Notes under the pieces: generated by a model | Database searches by the model: none | What the model was told of the DNA's origin: nothing | What the model saw: only the letters and a program-made list of their open reading frames with translations | Part shown: positions 1 to 15,097 of the stretch, piece by piece | Position numbering within the stretch: the stretch's first letter is position 1 | Layout of the letters: each line of letters starts with the position of its first letter | Made by a program: the position numbers and the translations under genes | NCBI RefSeq assembly: GCF_000004825.1 | Contig: NW_008805090.1 | Span: forward strand, 496,001 to 560,000 | Reading direction: 5' to 3' | Length of the DNA: 64,000 bases | Source: Heterostelium album PN500 | Taxonomy: Eukaryota; Evosea; Eumycetozoa; Acytosteliales; Acytosteliaceae

Positions 1-3000
1 AGGAATACGTCGTACTCTTTAAAAAGTTACAGGCAGTCGAATGGCTAGAGCCAATCAACGAAAAGGAAAAGAAACGACTGCAAGAAATGGAAGAATTTTT
101 AAGTTTTGAAGATATTATATAGTAAGTTTGCAACTTAAGATTACATTGGATTATTTCTTGTTTATCTAATCAATCAATCAATCAATCTATTTAGTTTTAG
201 ATCATTGGCAAGAAGAGAACTTGCAAAAGAACAGGCGATTGCAGATTCAAAGAAAGGTGAATTCTATAGTTCTGTAAACAGAACAAAAGGTTTCTTTGGA
301 TTCTGGAAGTCAAACGAACCAAAGATGTCGATTCAGCTGACAAAAGAACAACAAGAAGAGATCTATAAATCTATGGAATATGATGAGATCGCATTGAGTG
401 CAACCATTGAAATGCCACCTGATGTAAGTAGTTTTAGTTTAGAATAGTTGGTATCTAGAAGAACAAAACACACAACTAACTAATATTGATGATTGATTAT
501 GTTTAGTATATTCAAAATGTATTACAAGTTCAAGTGTCAGCGATTATTTTCACTATTATAGGAAGTCGTGAAGGAGAAGATCCTTTGATGAAATCCTACC
601 TCAATAATATTTCATTCAAGATGTCTCAGAGACAACAGGGTTTTAGAATAGATTTGGATCTCGAGTCATTCAACGTTATCGATCACAACAATGTCGACAG
701 TTTATTCCCATATATCATCACATCAACGCCAAGATACAAATGTGGAATCAACAACAAGAAATTATCAGAGTTGGATTCACCAACATTACATTCATCATCA
801 TCAAATTTAAATACTTTAATACAAAACAATAATAATAATAATAGCAATAGTAATGACAACAACAACAATAACAATAATAACATTAATAATCATTTATTTA
901 ATATAACATTTGAAACGAATCCAATTTCAAGTACATACGATTATAGATTATCATTGATATTGAACACTATGGAAGTAGTTGTAAATAAGCCACAGATTGA
1001 AAGATTGATAGAGTTTGCTACACCCGAGGAAAATGTAAATTTGTTCCCATTGTCGTCGGTGGCGATGGAGGAGTTGATCTTGCTGAAGGAGATGACGATC
1101 TTCCAGCTGCGAGAGGTAATCAATCATCACAAGACAATCGATCTCTACGTAGATGCCAAGGCACCGACCGTCATCATAACGGAGCATGCCAACCGTGTCG
1201 ACACCTCGCTGATCATCGTCGATCTCGGAAGTTGCTTGATGCACTCTGACCTCAGTCAAAAGTCTGCGAAAGTAAAGGATTCAATCGATCGTCCGTTGCT
1301 CCTAACCGAGTTGGAAACACCGGTAAAAGAATCCGATCTCTACGACCACTATCGTGCAACTCTATCTTCCATAAAAGTGATGTTGGCGCGAAACGACCAA
1401 GAGTGGTGGCGAGCCACTACCAATGGCAACACCAGTTCCGGAAATTCCAATTCCAATTCCAATTCCAGTGTGGACGTTAGTAATGGATTCCCACTTATTG
1501 AAGAGATGGCGATTAATCTTCATATTCAGAGTTGTATCGAACCGAATGAGTTGTCGTTGGCGTTGTTCAAGGTGAGTGGAACGCTGCCAGAGGTGAAGAT
1601 CAACATCTCCGATGAATCGTATCTTCAGTTGTACAGAATGTCCAAGACTCTTGCTGCAGAATCGACTCACTCGTCCAACGCCTACAATCAGCTTATGGAC
1701 ACACTCTACACCACCAAACAACAGTCGGAAACAGTCGTCGATGTCAGTCAAATGGAAATCAAGCTATCGGAAGCATATCGTCAGGTTCTATCGAAACGAA
1801 AGATATTCGAAGGTGAATTCACTCTAGAGAAAGTATTGGTAGATGTACATAGTAGTAGTAATATATCGTCGTTGTTCAACAACGGTAACAACAACAACAA
1901 TAGCAATGGTAATGTTGGTATCAATCAACCAACCAATATACGTTTGATACAGTTGAGAATCAATGAATTACAATTGTCGCTAAAGAAGAAGACCTATGAT
2001 TATTTCGGTAGTTTGTTGTTGGCAAAGATGGAGATTGAGGATTGTCTCGAGAAGAACAGTCGGTTCTCTTCGTTGGTGACATCGCAGTCGCGTTACAAGT
2101 CGACCGAGACCAAAAAGTTGATATCGATCAGTCATCACATCATCGAGAAAGACTCACCAGAGTACTCTGGTATCGATACCGATATCGATTTCAACTTTGG
2201 TGAACTCAATATGAATTACAATCCTCGATCCATCGGTCAAGTTCTCACTTTCCTCGATTACTGCTTTGAGGAGACTTACAAGGTGCAAGAGGAGCTACTA
2301 CACACAGCAGCCGCTACAGAAATGATGTCCTCAGAGGAGATCATCAATGACATCGTACTGCCAGTACAGCAATCACCAAGTAAAACACAAACATCAACAT
2401 CATTATCATTGTCATCAACAACATCAATTCCACCACCTGCATCTTCACAACAACAAGCAGTTACCGCTACAAACTTGTCTGTCATCAGAGCGAAAGCGAA
2501 TGTTCATGCACTTTCGATATCGTTGAACGACGATGGTAATGAGATCGGTATGTTCTCCATCAATCGATTTGTCATCAAAGAATGTACGTTGAATGGAAGA
2601 GAGGTTGAGGTAGATGGTCACTTGGATTCGATCACCATTGAATCGTTCATCGATTCACAGTCACCAGAGCATGAGTCATTCAAGATACTTACACCCAAGA
2701 ATCAAGATGTATCAATGGCAACATTCAAGTACAAGAGTTACAGCAATCGTTCTGTCAACAAAACACGTGATTTCGACACTGAAATCGACTTGGATCTTCG
2801 AAGTATAAGAGTTACAGTGTTGGTAGATTTCATTCTAAAGACAAAATCACTTGTTCAACTTCCATTTAAAACAGTTAAATATGCATCTCTTTATAGATAT
2901 CAAACAGAATATACCAATAACAATGAGAATGACAATTCAAATAGTAATCAGCAACAACAGCAACAACTCCAACTCCAACAACAACAAATGGAAATACAAA

Positions 3001-6000
3001 AAGAACAAGGTATCAAAGAGAAGAAAACCAATTATCGTATATTCTTAGAGTCACCACAGTTGATTCTTTCATCTAGCGATAAGCTGTCGACTACCGACGA
3101 TAAGATCATCTCTGAGCTTGGATCGATAGAGATCTCCACTGTGCTCAGGAAATCGATGGTTAAGAATGCCGATGGCCAAGAAGCAGAGGTCGAATGGCAA
3201 GTCATCAATGCCACTCTCTCCGACATGAATATGAAGACATTCAAAGCTGGCAAATATCATCAGGTTCTCCACAATCTCTCGATCAACACATCGATTCAGC
3301 AGCTACTCTGTTGGAGCAAGACACAGCTGTCCGTCTCAAAGTCGGTGGTTCCACTGCAACAGCTGATCAGTGTCGACATCGGTGAGATCGCTCTGGAGTT
3401 CCAGGATCTCGAACATTCACTCATCTTCACCATCACCAAAGACGTCATCGAAAAGATATCGGCGCGTGCCAAAGAGAAGCAAACAAAGAAAGAACAAGAG
3501 AAACAGATCAACAACAACAGTAGAAAACAATCTACTGGAATCCCAATGGATATCGATGCAATCATTTCAAAGCTAAGTGTCAATGTTGAACGGTTTACAC
3601 TGTTGCTTCAGCTGGAGCAATACGACTTTGGTCAGTTGACACTCTCCAAGATCAACGTCCACTCACAGACCACTCGTGGAAATGTCACTCGTTTCAATGG
3701 AGATGTACAGTTTGGACAGGTTGTAGATATGCGTCCGGCAGTAAAAGATATCGAATTGTTTGAAACTATATTCCAGCCGTTACAACGCAACAGCAATGAC
3801 AGTAACAACAACAATCCATTGTTAAAGTTCAGCTTTATCTCTCATGAACCACCTTCGTTGAATGGCTGGGATAGTGAGTTGACGCTGGATGTCGAACCAA
3901 CTGTCATCAATGCATCGGCTGGATTCCTCTTTGGCATGAAAGACTTCTTTTTGTTACCGTTTGTCAAGCGACTCTCGAGTCACACCGCTGAGAATCCAAA
4001 CTCGCCAGACTTTGAAATGCCAACTTTGGAATCGATTGACATGTCCATCATTTCAAAGATGAAACTGAATGTTGTACTCAACAGACCCACTATTCAATTG
4101 CCAGTATCACCATTCTCCAAAGACATCGTTGAGATGACAGCAGAGAAGCTAGAGATCACCAACCGCTACCTCAATTGGCCAGTCAATTCCTTTGACATTC
4201 CAGTGGAGTCGATGATGATCAGCCTGTCAAAGATCATCCTTTCATCGGTCAGAGGTGACGACAGAGACGATCGTAAGCAATTCACACGTATTCCTGTTGA
4301 CTTGGCAATCGATTATCAATCGTTGGAATCTGTATTCACCAACACTGTCGATGTCATTCTTGGCGGTTTGCAACCGACCAAAGTTCAACTGTCACTGACA
4401 CCGATATCGTTGGCCATCGATGAGTCGGACTTTGCATTCTTTATCGACATGATTGCACAGGCGTTCAGAGCACTCGATGACAATCCACCGCTAAAGTTGA
4501 AGAAGCGTGATCCCTACATTATGGAGCTGCTCTTCCTTCGGGCGAATCCAGACAATCTTGCCAAGATTCTCGATATCCACGGTATGGAAATAGCGGTTTG
4601 CTTGCAGTCGATCGAGCTGATTCTCTCTTCTCACGTCGACACACACGATCCATTTGCAACGATCTCCATCGAGCAATGTCTATTGAATGTCAACATGGCA
4701 ACCGTTCCAAGGGAGAAGAAGATGCATGTCAGTGGAGCAGTCAAACAGCTTCGTGTTTATGACACTCGAACACAATTGAATCACAGTCCACTCAACAATG
4801 AAATGGTTTTCTATTGCACCAAAGATGATCTCAATATGATGGAGTTTAAGTATCTATCCTATTCCAACAACAACAACAAGTCAAGATTATATTCCTCAAT
4901 GTTGGATTTCAACATGAATGGTCTACTCACATATGGACATCCTGCATTCTTGTTGCGTGTCTGGGATTTCGTAGTGGTCAACTTCACATCGGTATTTGGT
5001 ACCTATACAACCGATAAATATTGTCCCGACGAACAAGTAGCAGTGCCCAACGACAGTCGTATGAAGATGAATGTTTGTTTCGATCATCCTTTAATTGTAC
5101 TAAGACAATCATATGACTGTAGTAGTGATAACCAATCGATTGTCTATGTCGAACCTGACACTATCAACATTGCCAATGAGTTTACAAAGTTGAGTGAAAT
5201 CGAAGCAATGACAAGAGGCAGTGAGTACTCTGATGCTATGATTATCAAACTTAACAATACCACTCTCAATCTACTGCAACCACAACAAGAAGATCATCAA
5301 TTGGAACACAACGAAAAGTATGCTCTCGCTACAAACTACAATATCGAAATCATGGTGGAGTCGAAGCCAGAGTATTCACTTGGCGATATCTCGTCGAATG
5401 CAACATCGACCTACTCTATCAAAACGAACGATCTTCGTCTCTCTTGTAATAGTGTGCAGTTCGATCGATTCTATCAGTGTTTGAACCATGCTCTCGAGTG
5501 TCAGTATCAACTGGATCACGAATATCAGAAGCGTTTCCTCAAGCCTGGATTCACACCGACACAGACCGACCTCTTTGCTCTGGTCGAAGTCGATTCGATC
5601 GTGCTCGATCTCATCGATTTGGAATCACAGAAATCGATTGCATTGGTATCGTTCAATGAATTCAAAATCGACTCTGCCATGCTGGAACCGGGAATGACCG
5701 TAACCGGTTCGCTCTCTCACATCAACGTCGTCGATCAACTCTCGGGAACCGCAATTGTCAAACCGCACGGCTCGGAATACGCAACGCTGTTCTTCACCTA
5801 CAAATCGCACAGCGAAAGAACAGCCGACGGTTGGGATACAGAGTTGGAATCGACCATCAAGAATATCCTGTTGGTTCCATTCCCACTGAGTTTGCTCAAC
5901 GATATTAAGCAATTCCTTCTGGATCCACTCACTCACACCCCGATTGCACAGAGACCACCTGTCCGCTTGGAACAGCCAAGAATGAAGCTTTCCTCAATCA

Positions 6001-9000
6001 TCAAAGATTCGCGTGTTATGCTCTACGACCCTGCAGTCGGACCTGTCGATCACCTGCTATTTAGCGTCGATTGCTTAGAGATGCATAATTCAATCGATCG
6101 ACAAACTCTTGGTGGTAGTGGAAATGCAAGCAACAACAGCAGCAACTTGATTGAATTCGATTTGGAGAGATGGAAATACGATATCGAAGGTCTATCGATG
6201 TCATTACATCGTACCGATCAAAAGACAACTAGACTGCTTAGCAACCTTGAACTGACTGCCAACACCGACACCATCAGAGACTACGACCATTTCCTCAATC
6301 GTTTCCAAGAGGTCCTAGAGGAATCCACTCTCCAATTGGAACTTCCTCCCAATGTGAAAACCAACATTGAAATTCAAGAGTTGTATATCACCCTCTCGAG
6401 ATCCAACTATTGTTTCTTGATGGATCTTTACAATACCTATATCAAATCCACCAGTAAAACATCGAGTAGTAACGTATCATCTTCAGTTACTTCCACTAGT
6501 ACAACAACAACAACAACAGCAACAGCAGCAACGAATATTAGTGATGAAGCATCGGTTGAATCGGAATTGATGCAATCGATTGTTGCCAATTTAATATCGC
6601 TAAAGATGAATTCATTCTCTGTTGTGTTGATCGATGGAATCTATGGATTGGCTGAAGTATCGTTCTACGACTTTGACACTGTGATGAGTGTCTACAAGAC
6701 CTCAGGAGACGACGGTGCCACTGAAGTCAGCGGATCACTCAACCGTCTCCAGTTTATGGATCAACGAAGACAATCGTGTCAATCGCGCTACAAAAACATT
6801 GTCAACAGTACCTTCGATTCACGTGTAGAATTCAACTTTAGACCGTTCACAAACGATCCTACTTGGACACAGAAACTGGATGTCAAACTCGATAATGTCA
6901 TTTTCACTCCATTGTTTGATTTGTTCACAGAGGTACAAGAGTATCTCAGGTTGGACGCCAGTGACACCTCCGATTCAAAGTCACCGGTTAGAAGCCGATT
7001 GAAATACGATATCATAATGAATCACACCAAGCTGTTGATTCCCATGAATATCGAGCTGAACAACAACTATCTCAGTGGTGACATTCAAGAGATTCAGATC
7101 TCGAATGCTTTCATCGGTAAGCAGGATTTGGATATCGATCAACTCTCCCTAAAGATCACTTCGATGTCGTTGGCCGAACACATTGAGAATGGACTTGAAC
7201 AAACTAGAATCATGTCCGATTTGAATATGGATATCACAATGAAGACCAATCTCTATCACCAGTTGCCAGCTCCTTCCAACCAACCGCTCACCAACATCGT
7301 TATGGATGTCGGTAACATTCAGATGTCATTCTCACCACACCAATATCTGTTCTTCTATAACATGATGAATCTAACACTTCGTAGATACTACGAATTCCGC
7401 TACGGACCTTATCCCGCACAGCCACAGATTGCACAAGTTGCCAAGCAAGAAGGAGAAGAAGACAATTTGGTCGACCAAGTTGAAGAGGAGGAGGAGCAGC
7501 AAGAAGAACAATTGGATATGAATGTTCTTATCAATATTCAATTGCTAAAGTTGACAATGAACACTGCTAATTACAATCCATCAGAGTTGACATTGAAGCG
7601 ACTATCGATGGAAGTCGACATGACCAAGAAGAAAATGGTGGTCGATGGCAAAGCCAAAGATTTGATCATAACAAGCAACGAAACCAACTATCAATCGTTG
7701 TACAATGTCATCTTGGAGAAGGTTGATAGACAAAAGGAGTTCTTTACCTTTAAGTATATTTCACATGCTGCAACAGAGCCTGTCGAATGGGACACTGAAT
7801 TCCTCATCAATCTTCGCTCGATCAATATGGTATCGATGATTGGTAGCCTCACAAGAGTGAAAGACTTCCTTATGGAGCCACTTTCCACACCGATCGTTTC
7901 ACCTCCCAATGCTCTGGTGCGCGCACACGCTTCAAAGATGCGACAGGTCATCAATATGGAGCCTTGGACACTCTTTATACCGGCGACAGATACCACCAAA
8001 GATGCAGTGATCATCAAGTTTGGCTCGACAAACATGACCAATTTCTATCGTGATATCAAAATCGACGATAGCGAAACTGTTCATCCCGTTGAAGTACTGC
8101 AACTTACCATCTCGAAACTCTCGCTATTCAGTGAGCGCGATGGCAATCGTGTGTCAATTTCCAACCAGGCATCTTGTTTTGTGGAAATCGAAAAGTTGTT
8201 CTCCATCAAGGATTCTCTCGCCATCGAGGATCAAAAGATGTTGGTAAAGATCCCATCGCTCGAGTTGATATTCAGTCAGGAGGACTACCGCTTCTTCTAC
8301 TACATCTTCACAAGCGATTGGATGCGATTCTCCACCGACGAATCGAAACGTCCACCCGTTCCACCACCAACGCCTCACTTTGACGGTCGACGATTCATCT
8401 ATGTCACACCGGACCACGAAGAGCAGAAAGCGATTGCCGAACATCAGTTTGAATCACCACTCGGTTTCATCAATCTCACTGCGGATTCACCGCGTCAAAT
8501 GACCATCTACACTGAGATCGGAAGGATATCGATGGCCATCAGTCACATCGATCCTATCCTCGATCCAATTGCATCGCTTGAGATCAATCAAGTCAATGTC
8601 AACTATCTGCTCTATCGTAACAATATCGTCAAGACAGAGATGACCGTTGATACCGTTCAGTTGGTGGACGAACGTCAATCGTCTGACTCGGTGTTCAAAG
8701 AGATTCTCACACGCAAGAAACAAACAAAGAAAGGCGATCCACAGCTGTTGGTCCAGTCATGGGTTGACGCCAGACGCAACCGAAACTTTGTGTCGATCCA
8801 CTGTGATCATCCACTGTTGTTTGTTTCACCCGATTCCATCATCCCGATTATGTCGTTCTTCACATCGATTCAACAGCCAACGAAATATGTCCAAGAGAAG
8901 AAGCGATCTCAACAACCGGCACCCGTACCCAGCCACTTTAGATTCTACCTCAACGTGACCAAACCAAAGATGTTGCTCGTCGAGGATGAAACTCAACAGA

Positions 9001-12000
9001 ACACCCGTGCGCTAGTCATTAAGATGCCGATTGAATTCCACTATTCTCTGACACCCGAGCAGAATCTAACGATGGAGTTGAAAGCACCGAAATGCCAGGT
9101 ATTCAGAAACACTCCGTTCGCAGAGACCGAAGGAACTTCATCCACTCCGATCACCAACAGTTTCTCATTCAATTTCCTCTATCTCCATTTCGTTGAGAAC
9201 GACCAGCGCACCGTGAATATCAAGTTCCAACCGCTCAATATCTTCTTGACCTACAAGGAGATGATACTGATCAACAGAATCATCAATAATCTTTCAACCA
9301 AAGAAACAACGATCCCTCATTCCAATTCATCGTCTTCGCTTACTCCTCCATCGACACCACCCAACGAAACTGTCATTACAACAGCAGCATCATCACCTTC
9401 AAGTAGTCGACCAACCACTCCAACTTCACCACTTAGAAATAGCAATAATAATCTTAAAACAAGTGGAAATAATAATGTCAATAATAATAACAATATCAAT
9501 AACAACAGTAATAACAATACACCAAGTCACAGTCGTAATAATAGTCGTGATAATTCATCTAAAGCTTTGTCCACTTTGAAGTCACCTATTAGACCAGAGG
9601 ATTCGGCGAGTCTCATGCACAAAACACGTGCACATCTCGATTTTGTTGGTCGTGTCAACCTGACTATTCTCGATGAATCACATTCGGTGACATTCCAAGA
9701 TATTCCATTCGTACAAATCTCGATGGGTGATCTTACCAGTGATTTCTGGGGCTGGGAAGACTACAGTTTCATCACCACCAACTGCCTTTTGAAAGTGGAG
9801 GTATTCAACTACAAACACATGGCATTCGATTCCCTGATTGAACAATTCCCTCTGAATATCCAGGTATTGAAATCCGATGATCCGAAACTAAAGATTTCAA
9901 TTAAAGCTGAAGACCTCGTCAATATCAATATTTCGCATCCCTTCATTGCATCGCTCGCCAAATTCTATGAGAACATCCAGAATATCAATGAGAAAGAGCG
10001 ATATCAACAAGCTAAATATTACAATAGTCAACAACAGCAGCAGCAACAACAACTCCAACACCACCATCGCAGCAATAGCAACTCCAACAACCATCAGTCT
10101 TCGTCGTCATCGGGCAACGGTGACAACAGCTATGAGAACGATGACTCCATTCCAAGAATTGACATTGAACTAGCTCACAGCAACAACAACCTAACACAAT
10201 CATCGTCGGGAACCAAGCCAATTTCCATACCGAGTTCACCATCGAAATCCAGTCTTCCGACGTTTGGTTCACAGAATGATTTACAATCGCCAAGAGGATC
10301 GATAGAAGCACTCCGTTGGAAGAAAGCAGAACCCAATGTTCCACTGGTTGAGAAACCTTCGTTGTCAGCATCGATTATCGCCAGTACCAAACGTGATTCT
10401 ATGAAGTCATCGGTCATTATGACACACTTTAATACCAACGGGGTTAAACACCGTCGTCAACTCTCGGGCTCTGTCAATTCGCAACAACTGTTCAATACAG
10501 TCGGTCAATCGCTCTTCTGGATTGTCAATCTCACCGGCAAAGACATTCAATACTACGTTGAGGAGTTGCAGTTGGTTCAACAACAGCCAACTTCCTCCTT
10601 GTCCTCCGGCGCTTCCTCCTCATCTTCGTCGTCGCTCTCACAGTCGACTTTGAATGCACACAACAGCTCATCGCGTGAACTCAATCCCAAGCTCCGCTCC
10701 TCCTACGATCCAGTGGCCGACGAAGAAGAAGCAGCCGAGTTGGAAGCGAAAACCAAGGTGGATCGTGCCGTTCACTTTTTGAAGAATCGCGAGAAGAAAC
10801 CACTCGAGCTCAATTCGGTGTTGTTCAAGACACGTGATTTCCGTACTCACGGTAACTTGAATGCACATATCGCCTTTAGATTCACAGACTCTGAGGAAGA
10901 TCAATGGATCCACGGAGTCTCTATCAATATGATGGGTGACAACTTTTATTTCCCACCATTCGGAAATCGTGCCAATCTCATTGTTTGTGAGGTCGGTTGG
11001 AACGAATCGAACGACAACAAGATCGCCACTCTGCGATCCCCGGTTATAGTGCGTAACTCTTGTACCATCCCAATCGATATACTTGTGATCAGCGGTGCCA
11101 ACGAGCAGACAATCTTTGGCCCGATAGCAGTTGGCGACAACTTTTATATTCCCGTTGATTTCTTTAACTTTACCAGTAGAATATCGATTCGTCCTGCAGG
11201 ACATGATTTCATTTTCGACATGGAGCATGCTCTGGATCTTGTGGATTCGAGTAGTTGGCCAACCTCACATCTCTTCATGCCATACAAAGAGGATGGCAGC
11301 TCCAGTCACGGTAGTTCGAATTCACTCACTGACTATCGTTCGATGCTCCATTTCTTCTATTTAGCGACTTTGGTACAATCGGGAATACGTTGTGAGAGAA
11401 CCGGTCTGATTTCCACTACTCTTATCATCTGTCCACCTCTTATCATTGAGAATACTCTCTACTGTGATATCAATGTGCGTGTCCACAGTCACTCTGAGGT
11501 GAAGAGAAACAAATCCGACTACAACAAATCCGTACAACAACATCCACCTGCTTTGATCGCCAGTGGCAAACAGATCCCTTTCTACACACACGCGGAAAAC
11601 GATGTCGGTGTAACGCTAGCGTTGAACGGACTCGGCAAAGAACAGTATTTCCATTTGCAATACATGTTGACCAGTTCCTCAACCACCGGGCTGAATATCA
11701 TCGATCCAACAGAGGACAGTGGATCGTTCACACAAGAGGTAACCTATCAGTGTGTTGACACCGGTTATAATCTCACTCTGAAGATCGACCATAGATTCGA
11801 AGGAGGTTGTCACATCGCTTCGATCTACACAACTAACGCAATCACCAATCACGCTATGAATTCCATTCGTTCTGCGTCCATCCATCAAAGGACCAAAGAC
11901 ATCGCCCACCATCACGCTGGAAACCAACGAGAATTCCATTATGCTCGGTCACGACAAGTTCACACTCTCGCATCCTTCGTTCCCCGATATCCAATCGAAA

Positions 12001-14785
12001 GAATTCGATATCATTCTCGGCAAGGAGGATATCATTGAGATTCAACTCGAGGGTAGAGACACTATGAAACTGCAGTTCCGTGTTTTCGTATCGACCGGCA
12101 CCAACGTACACTTTAGAACGCGCCGAGTAGATATCTATCCTCGCTTCTGTTTGGTCAACAAGCTACCACTGCCCATTGCCTACACGCAATACTCAAAGGA
12201 CATGATAAAGATGACCACCGAGAACCTGGAGCTTCAACCCGATGACCAAATCCCATTCTACTGGTTCAACGGCTACGACGAACAAATGCTGGCAGTCACA
12301 ATCACCCATGAAAACGAATGGAAATGGTCGTCCGGTGTTCGTATCGACAGTGTCGGAACCAACTACCTCAAGCTCACCAATGTCCACGACGCCAACATTG
12401 AGCAGGTGATCAAGGTCGAGGTAATCGACTCGAATGAATCGATCATGGTGTTCTTCTATCCGACCGACCCACAACTCCTGCCGTTCCACATCAAGAACGA
12501 CACGCAACTAACGATCTCCGTACTTCAAAAGTGTCCGGCTGCCAAGCGCTACGTGTTGAAACCGAACGACGACATCTACTACACTTGGGATCAGCCGTGT
12601 GCTGACCAACAGCTGCTTGTCCTCGTTGAGAACAGTGCAACACCGGCAATTATCAATCTCAACAAGATAAAAGCATTCAAACCAATCAAATTCGATCGAT
12701 ACGTTATCTTCCCAGTCTCGCAATCCGTCAATGGTGTCACCAGAGAACTCACATTCTCCCATCACCATGAACAAGCAAAGGTACAGGATATCATCGAATT
12801 TGCCATTGAATTTTCTTTCGATCGTCTTGGATTCTCTATTATCAACGATGTTCCAGAGGAGTTGATCTACATCCAATTGAAAGACAGTTCCTTCTGGTAC
12901 AGTACTTCCAATATCACCCATACAACTTGGGTCATCATCGATGACATTCAAATTGACAATCAGAAACCCGACACTGATTACCCTGTCCTACTTTGGTGTG
13001 ATAAAAAGTTAGATGGAAAATGTTTACCATTCTTGGAATTCTCTGCTATCAAATTAAATAAGGGTAAAAAAACATTACATTATATATAAACATAGTAATT
13101 ATTATTTCATACTAATATTATTCCCAAAAAATTAACAGAGAATTTCGAATATTATGATTTAATTGCCCTCTATTTGAATGAACTCTATGTGCAATTGGAT
13201 GATACAACACTCATCAATCTACATTCATTCTATTCTAAATTACCCCTTGATAAATTCTATAGTACTAAAGGAAACCCAATTGAACAATTAAAGTATGTAT
13301 AAATATATATTTATGAATGATATCTAATATTAATGTTAATTAATTTTTAATAATAATAGTATGTTCTATATTAAATGGTTAATTGTAGCTGAAATTAAAT
13401 TATATTTAACATTTAGTATTTCAAGAGATGGTATTTTAAGTAATTATAAGTATGTTTGGTTAAAAAAAAATGAAAATGAGGGAAAAAACAAATTTATTAA
13501 TATTTTTTTTAATTTAAATTCTAGTAAATTACCTGCTCTCAGACTTTTAGTACCATCACTAGGTAAATCATTGGGTCAATTAGAGAATGCTCCTCTCACT
13601 ATCAACCAACTGGGTATAAAGAATGTATTTACTACACCACCACGATTACAAGAACATTTATATTCTCATTACAACAAACAAATGAGGAGACAAGTAAGTA
13701 GAAAAAACAAGAAAAACAAAACAAAAAGAATATAACCTATAGTAAGATTTACTAATTATCAATCCATCGATATTCAGGTTCATATTATTTTGGGATCATC
13801 CAATATCTTTGGTAGTCCTGTTGTATTGTTTAATACAATTAGTACTGGTATGACAGAGGCCATCGAAGAACCAGTAAAGGGATCGATTCTTCTAATGAAG
13901 AGAATTCTCTATGCTGCCGCCAACAGTTCCGCCAAATTGTTTGGTACTATTTCGAATGGTTTTGCTGTTTGGTCGATGGATGAGACCTATCTCAGAAGAA
14001 GAGATACCGAAGAGAGAATCAAAGCCAAGCACATCGGTCAGGGTATCTTACTCGGAACCAAAGGTTTGGCGATTGGATTCTTTGATGGTATCACAGGTAT
14101 TGTTACACAGCCTGTGATGGGTGCAATACACGACGGTCCAGTCGGTCTTCTTAAGGGTATAGGAAAGGGTATTGCCGGTGTCGCAGTGAAACCGGTGACC
14201 GGTGTCTTTGATTTCGCAGCGAGAACCTCTGAGGGTATCAGAAACAATACAAATATCAATCCCGAACGATTCAGACTACGTGTGCCAAGATATATCAACC
14301 CACGTGAACCGATTAGAGAGTATTCGCTGGACGAGAGTGAAGGTAATTTCCTCATGAAACAAAATCAGTCGAGTATCATCAAGCGTCAAGGTGTTCGTAG
14401 AATGGAGTATAAATTCCATATGGTACTGCCAGATTGCACGATCCTCCTCACATCGGTATCGATGATCTGTCTATCAAAGAAAGGTTCCTACCGATGGTCA
14501 TTCCCACTCACAGAGATCGCAAGAATTGGACATCCGAAATCAGGAAAGAGCTATCTTAATATACATCTCAAGAAGTATCTCAAATTTGGAAAACTTGGAT
14601 CCAGCAAGAAAAAGATTGCCATCCACTGCTCCAACGAATCGATCCTTATTCAATTGGACACTAAGATCAGATCATGTCTATTCAAATCATATGATATCGA
14701 TTTGGATGCAGTCGATGATGAAGATGGTGAGAAATCAAGTATGGTAACATTGGCCGACAAGAGCACAAGATACACAAAAACTTAA
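1..14785 (+). CDS. VPS13-family bridge-like lipid transfer protein (5' end outside window)
   Basis: VPS13 proteins are long rods that move lipids between organelles at contact sites, and the dictyostelid family includes TipC. Exons inferred from splice sites and frame: <1-121, 195-423, 507-13063, 13139-13292, 13360-13449, 13525-13693, 13778-14785. They encode about 4,770 residues plus the missing N-terminal chorein start. The first exon shows the chorein-to-extended-chorein region (LSFEDIIY then FRSLARREL). The middle has repeated beta-rich rod segments with poly-N and poly-Q tracts, followed by the SHR/VAB-type region. The last exon carries the VPS13/ATG2 C-terminal module (GSSNIFGSPVVLFN, then the Gly-rich ITGIVTQPVMGA region) and a PH-like end. 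One frame break lies near 11855-11880: the frame ending NHAMN is continued by IPFVLRPSIKGP one base over. Total coding length is divisible by three once one base is discounted. Family assignment is strong; which paralog is not decided. Confidence 0.9.
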
Positions 14786-15097
14786 ATAAAATTTAAATTA
14801 TTATAAAATTAAAAACAAATTTATTCTAGAATACAGATTACTGGTCTAAAGAAGATAATAATTAAAATTAATCTTTTTAAAGTTATAAAAATAAGATGAA
14901 TCTTTCAAAAGATTTTTCATAGTGCGATTTTTCATAAATATCTTTCAAAGATTTTCATTAAATATCCAATTAATTATTTATTCTATTATTAAAAGATCAT
15001 GACAATGAAAATTAAATATCACCACGAGTATTTAGATAAACAATAACTTTAAAAATCATTATTAAAATTTAATAAAAGAGAATAGATAAATAATAAA
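14786..15097. other. Intergenic, no gene seen
   Basis: A+T-rich spacer between the VPS13 and PLB-like genes. It holds two near-palindromes, ATCTTTCAAAAGAT (14900-14913) and ATCTTTCAAAGAT (14940-14952), inside a loosely repeated 40-bp unit. The right part is presumably the promoter and leader of the PLB-like gene. Confidence 0.6.

Noticed and set aside
683-12507. Many long open frames antisense or out of frame to the VPS13 gene
   Set aside because: They overlap a clearly coding frame, have no domain pattern and arise from its codon bias.
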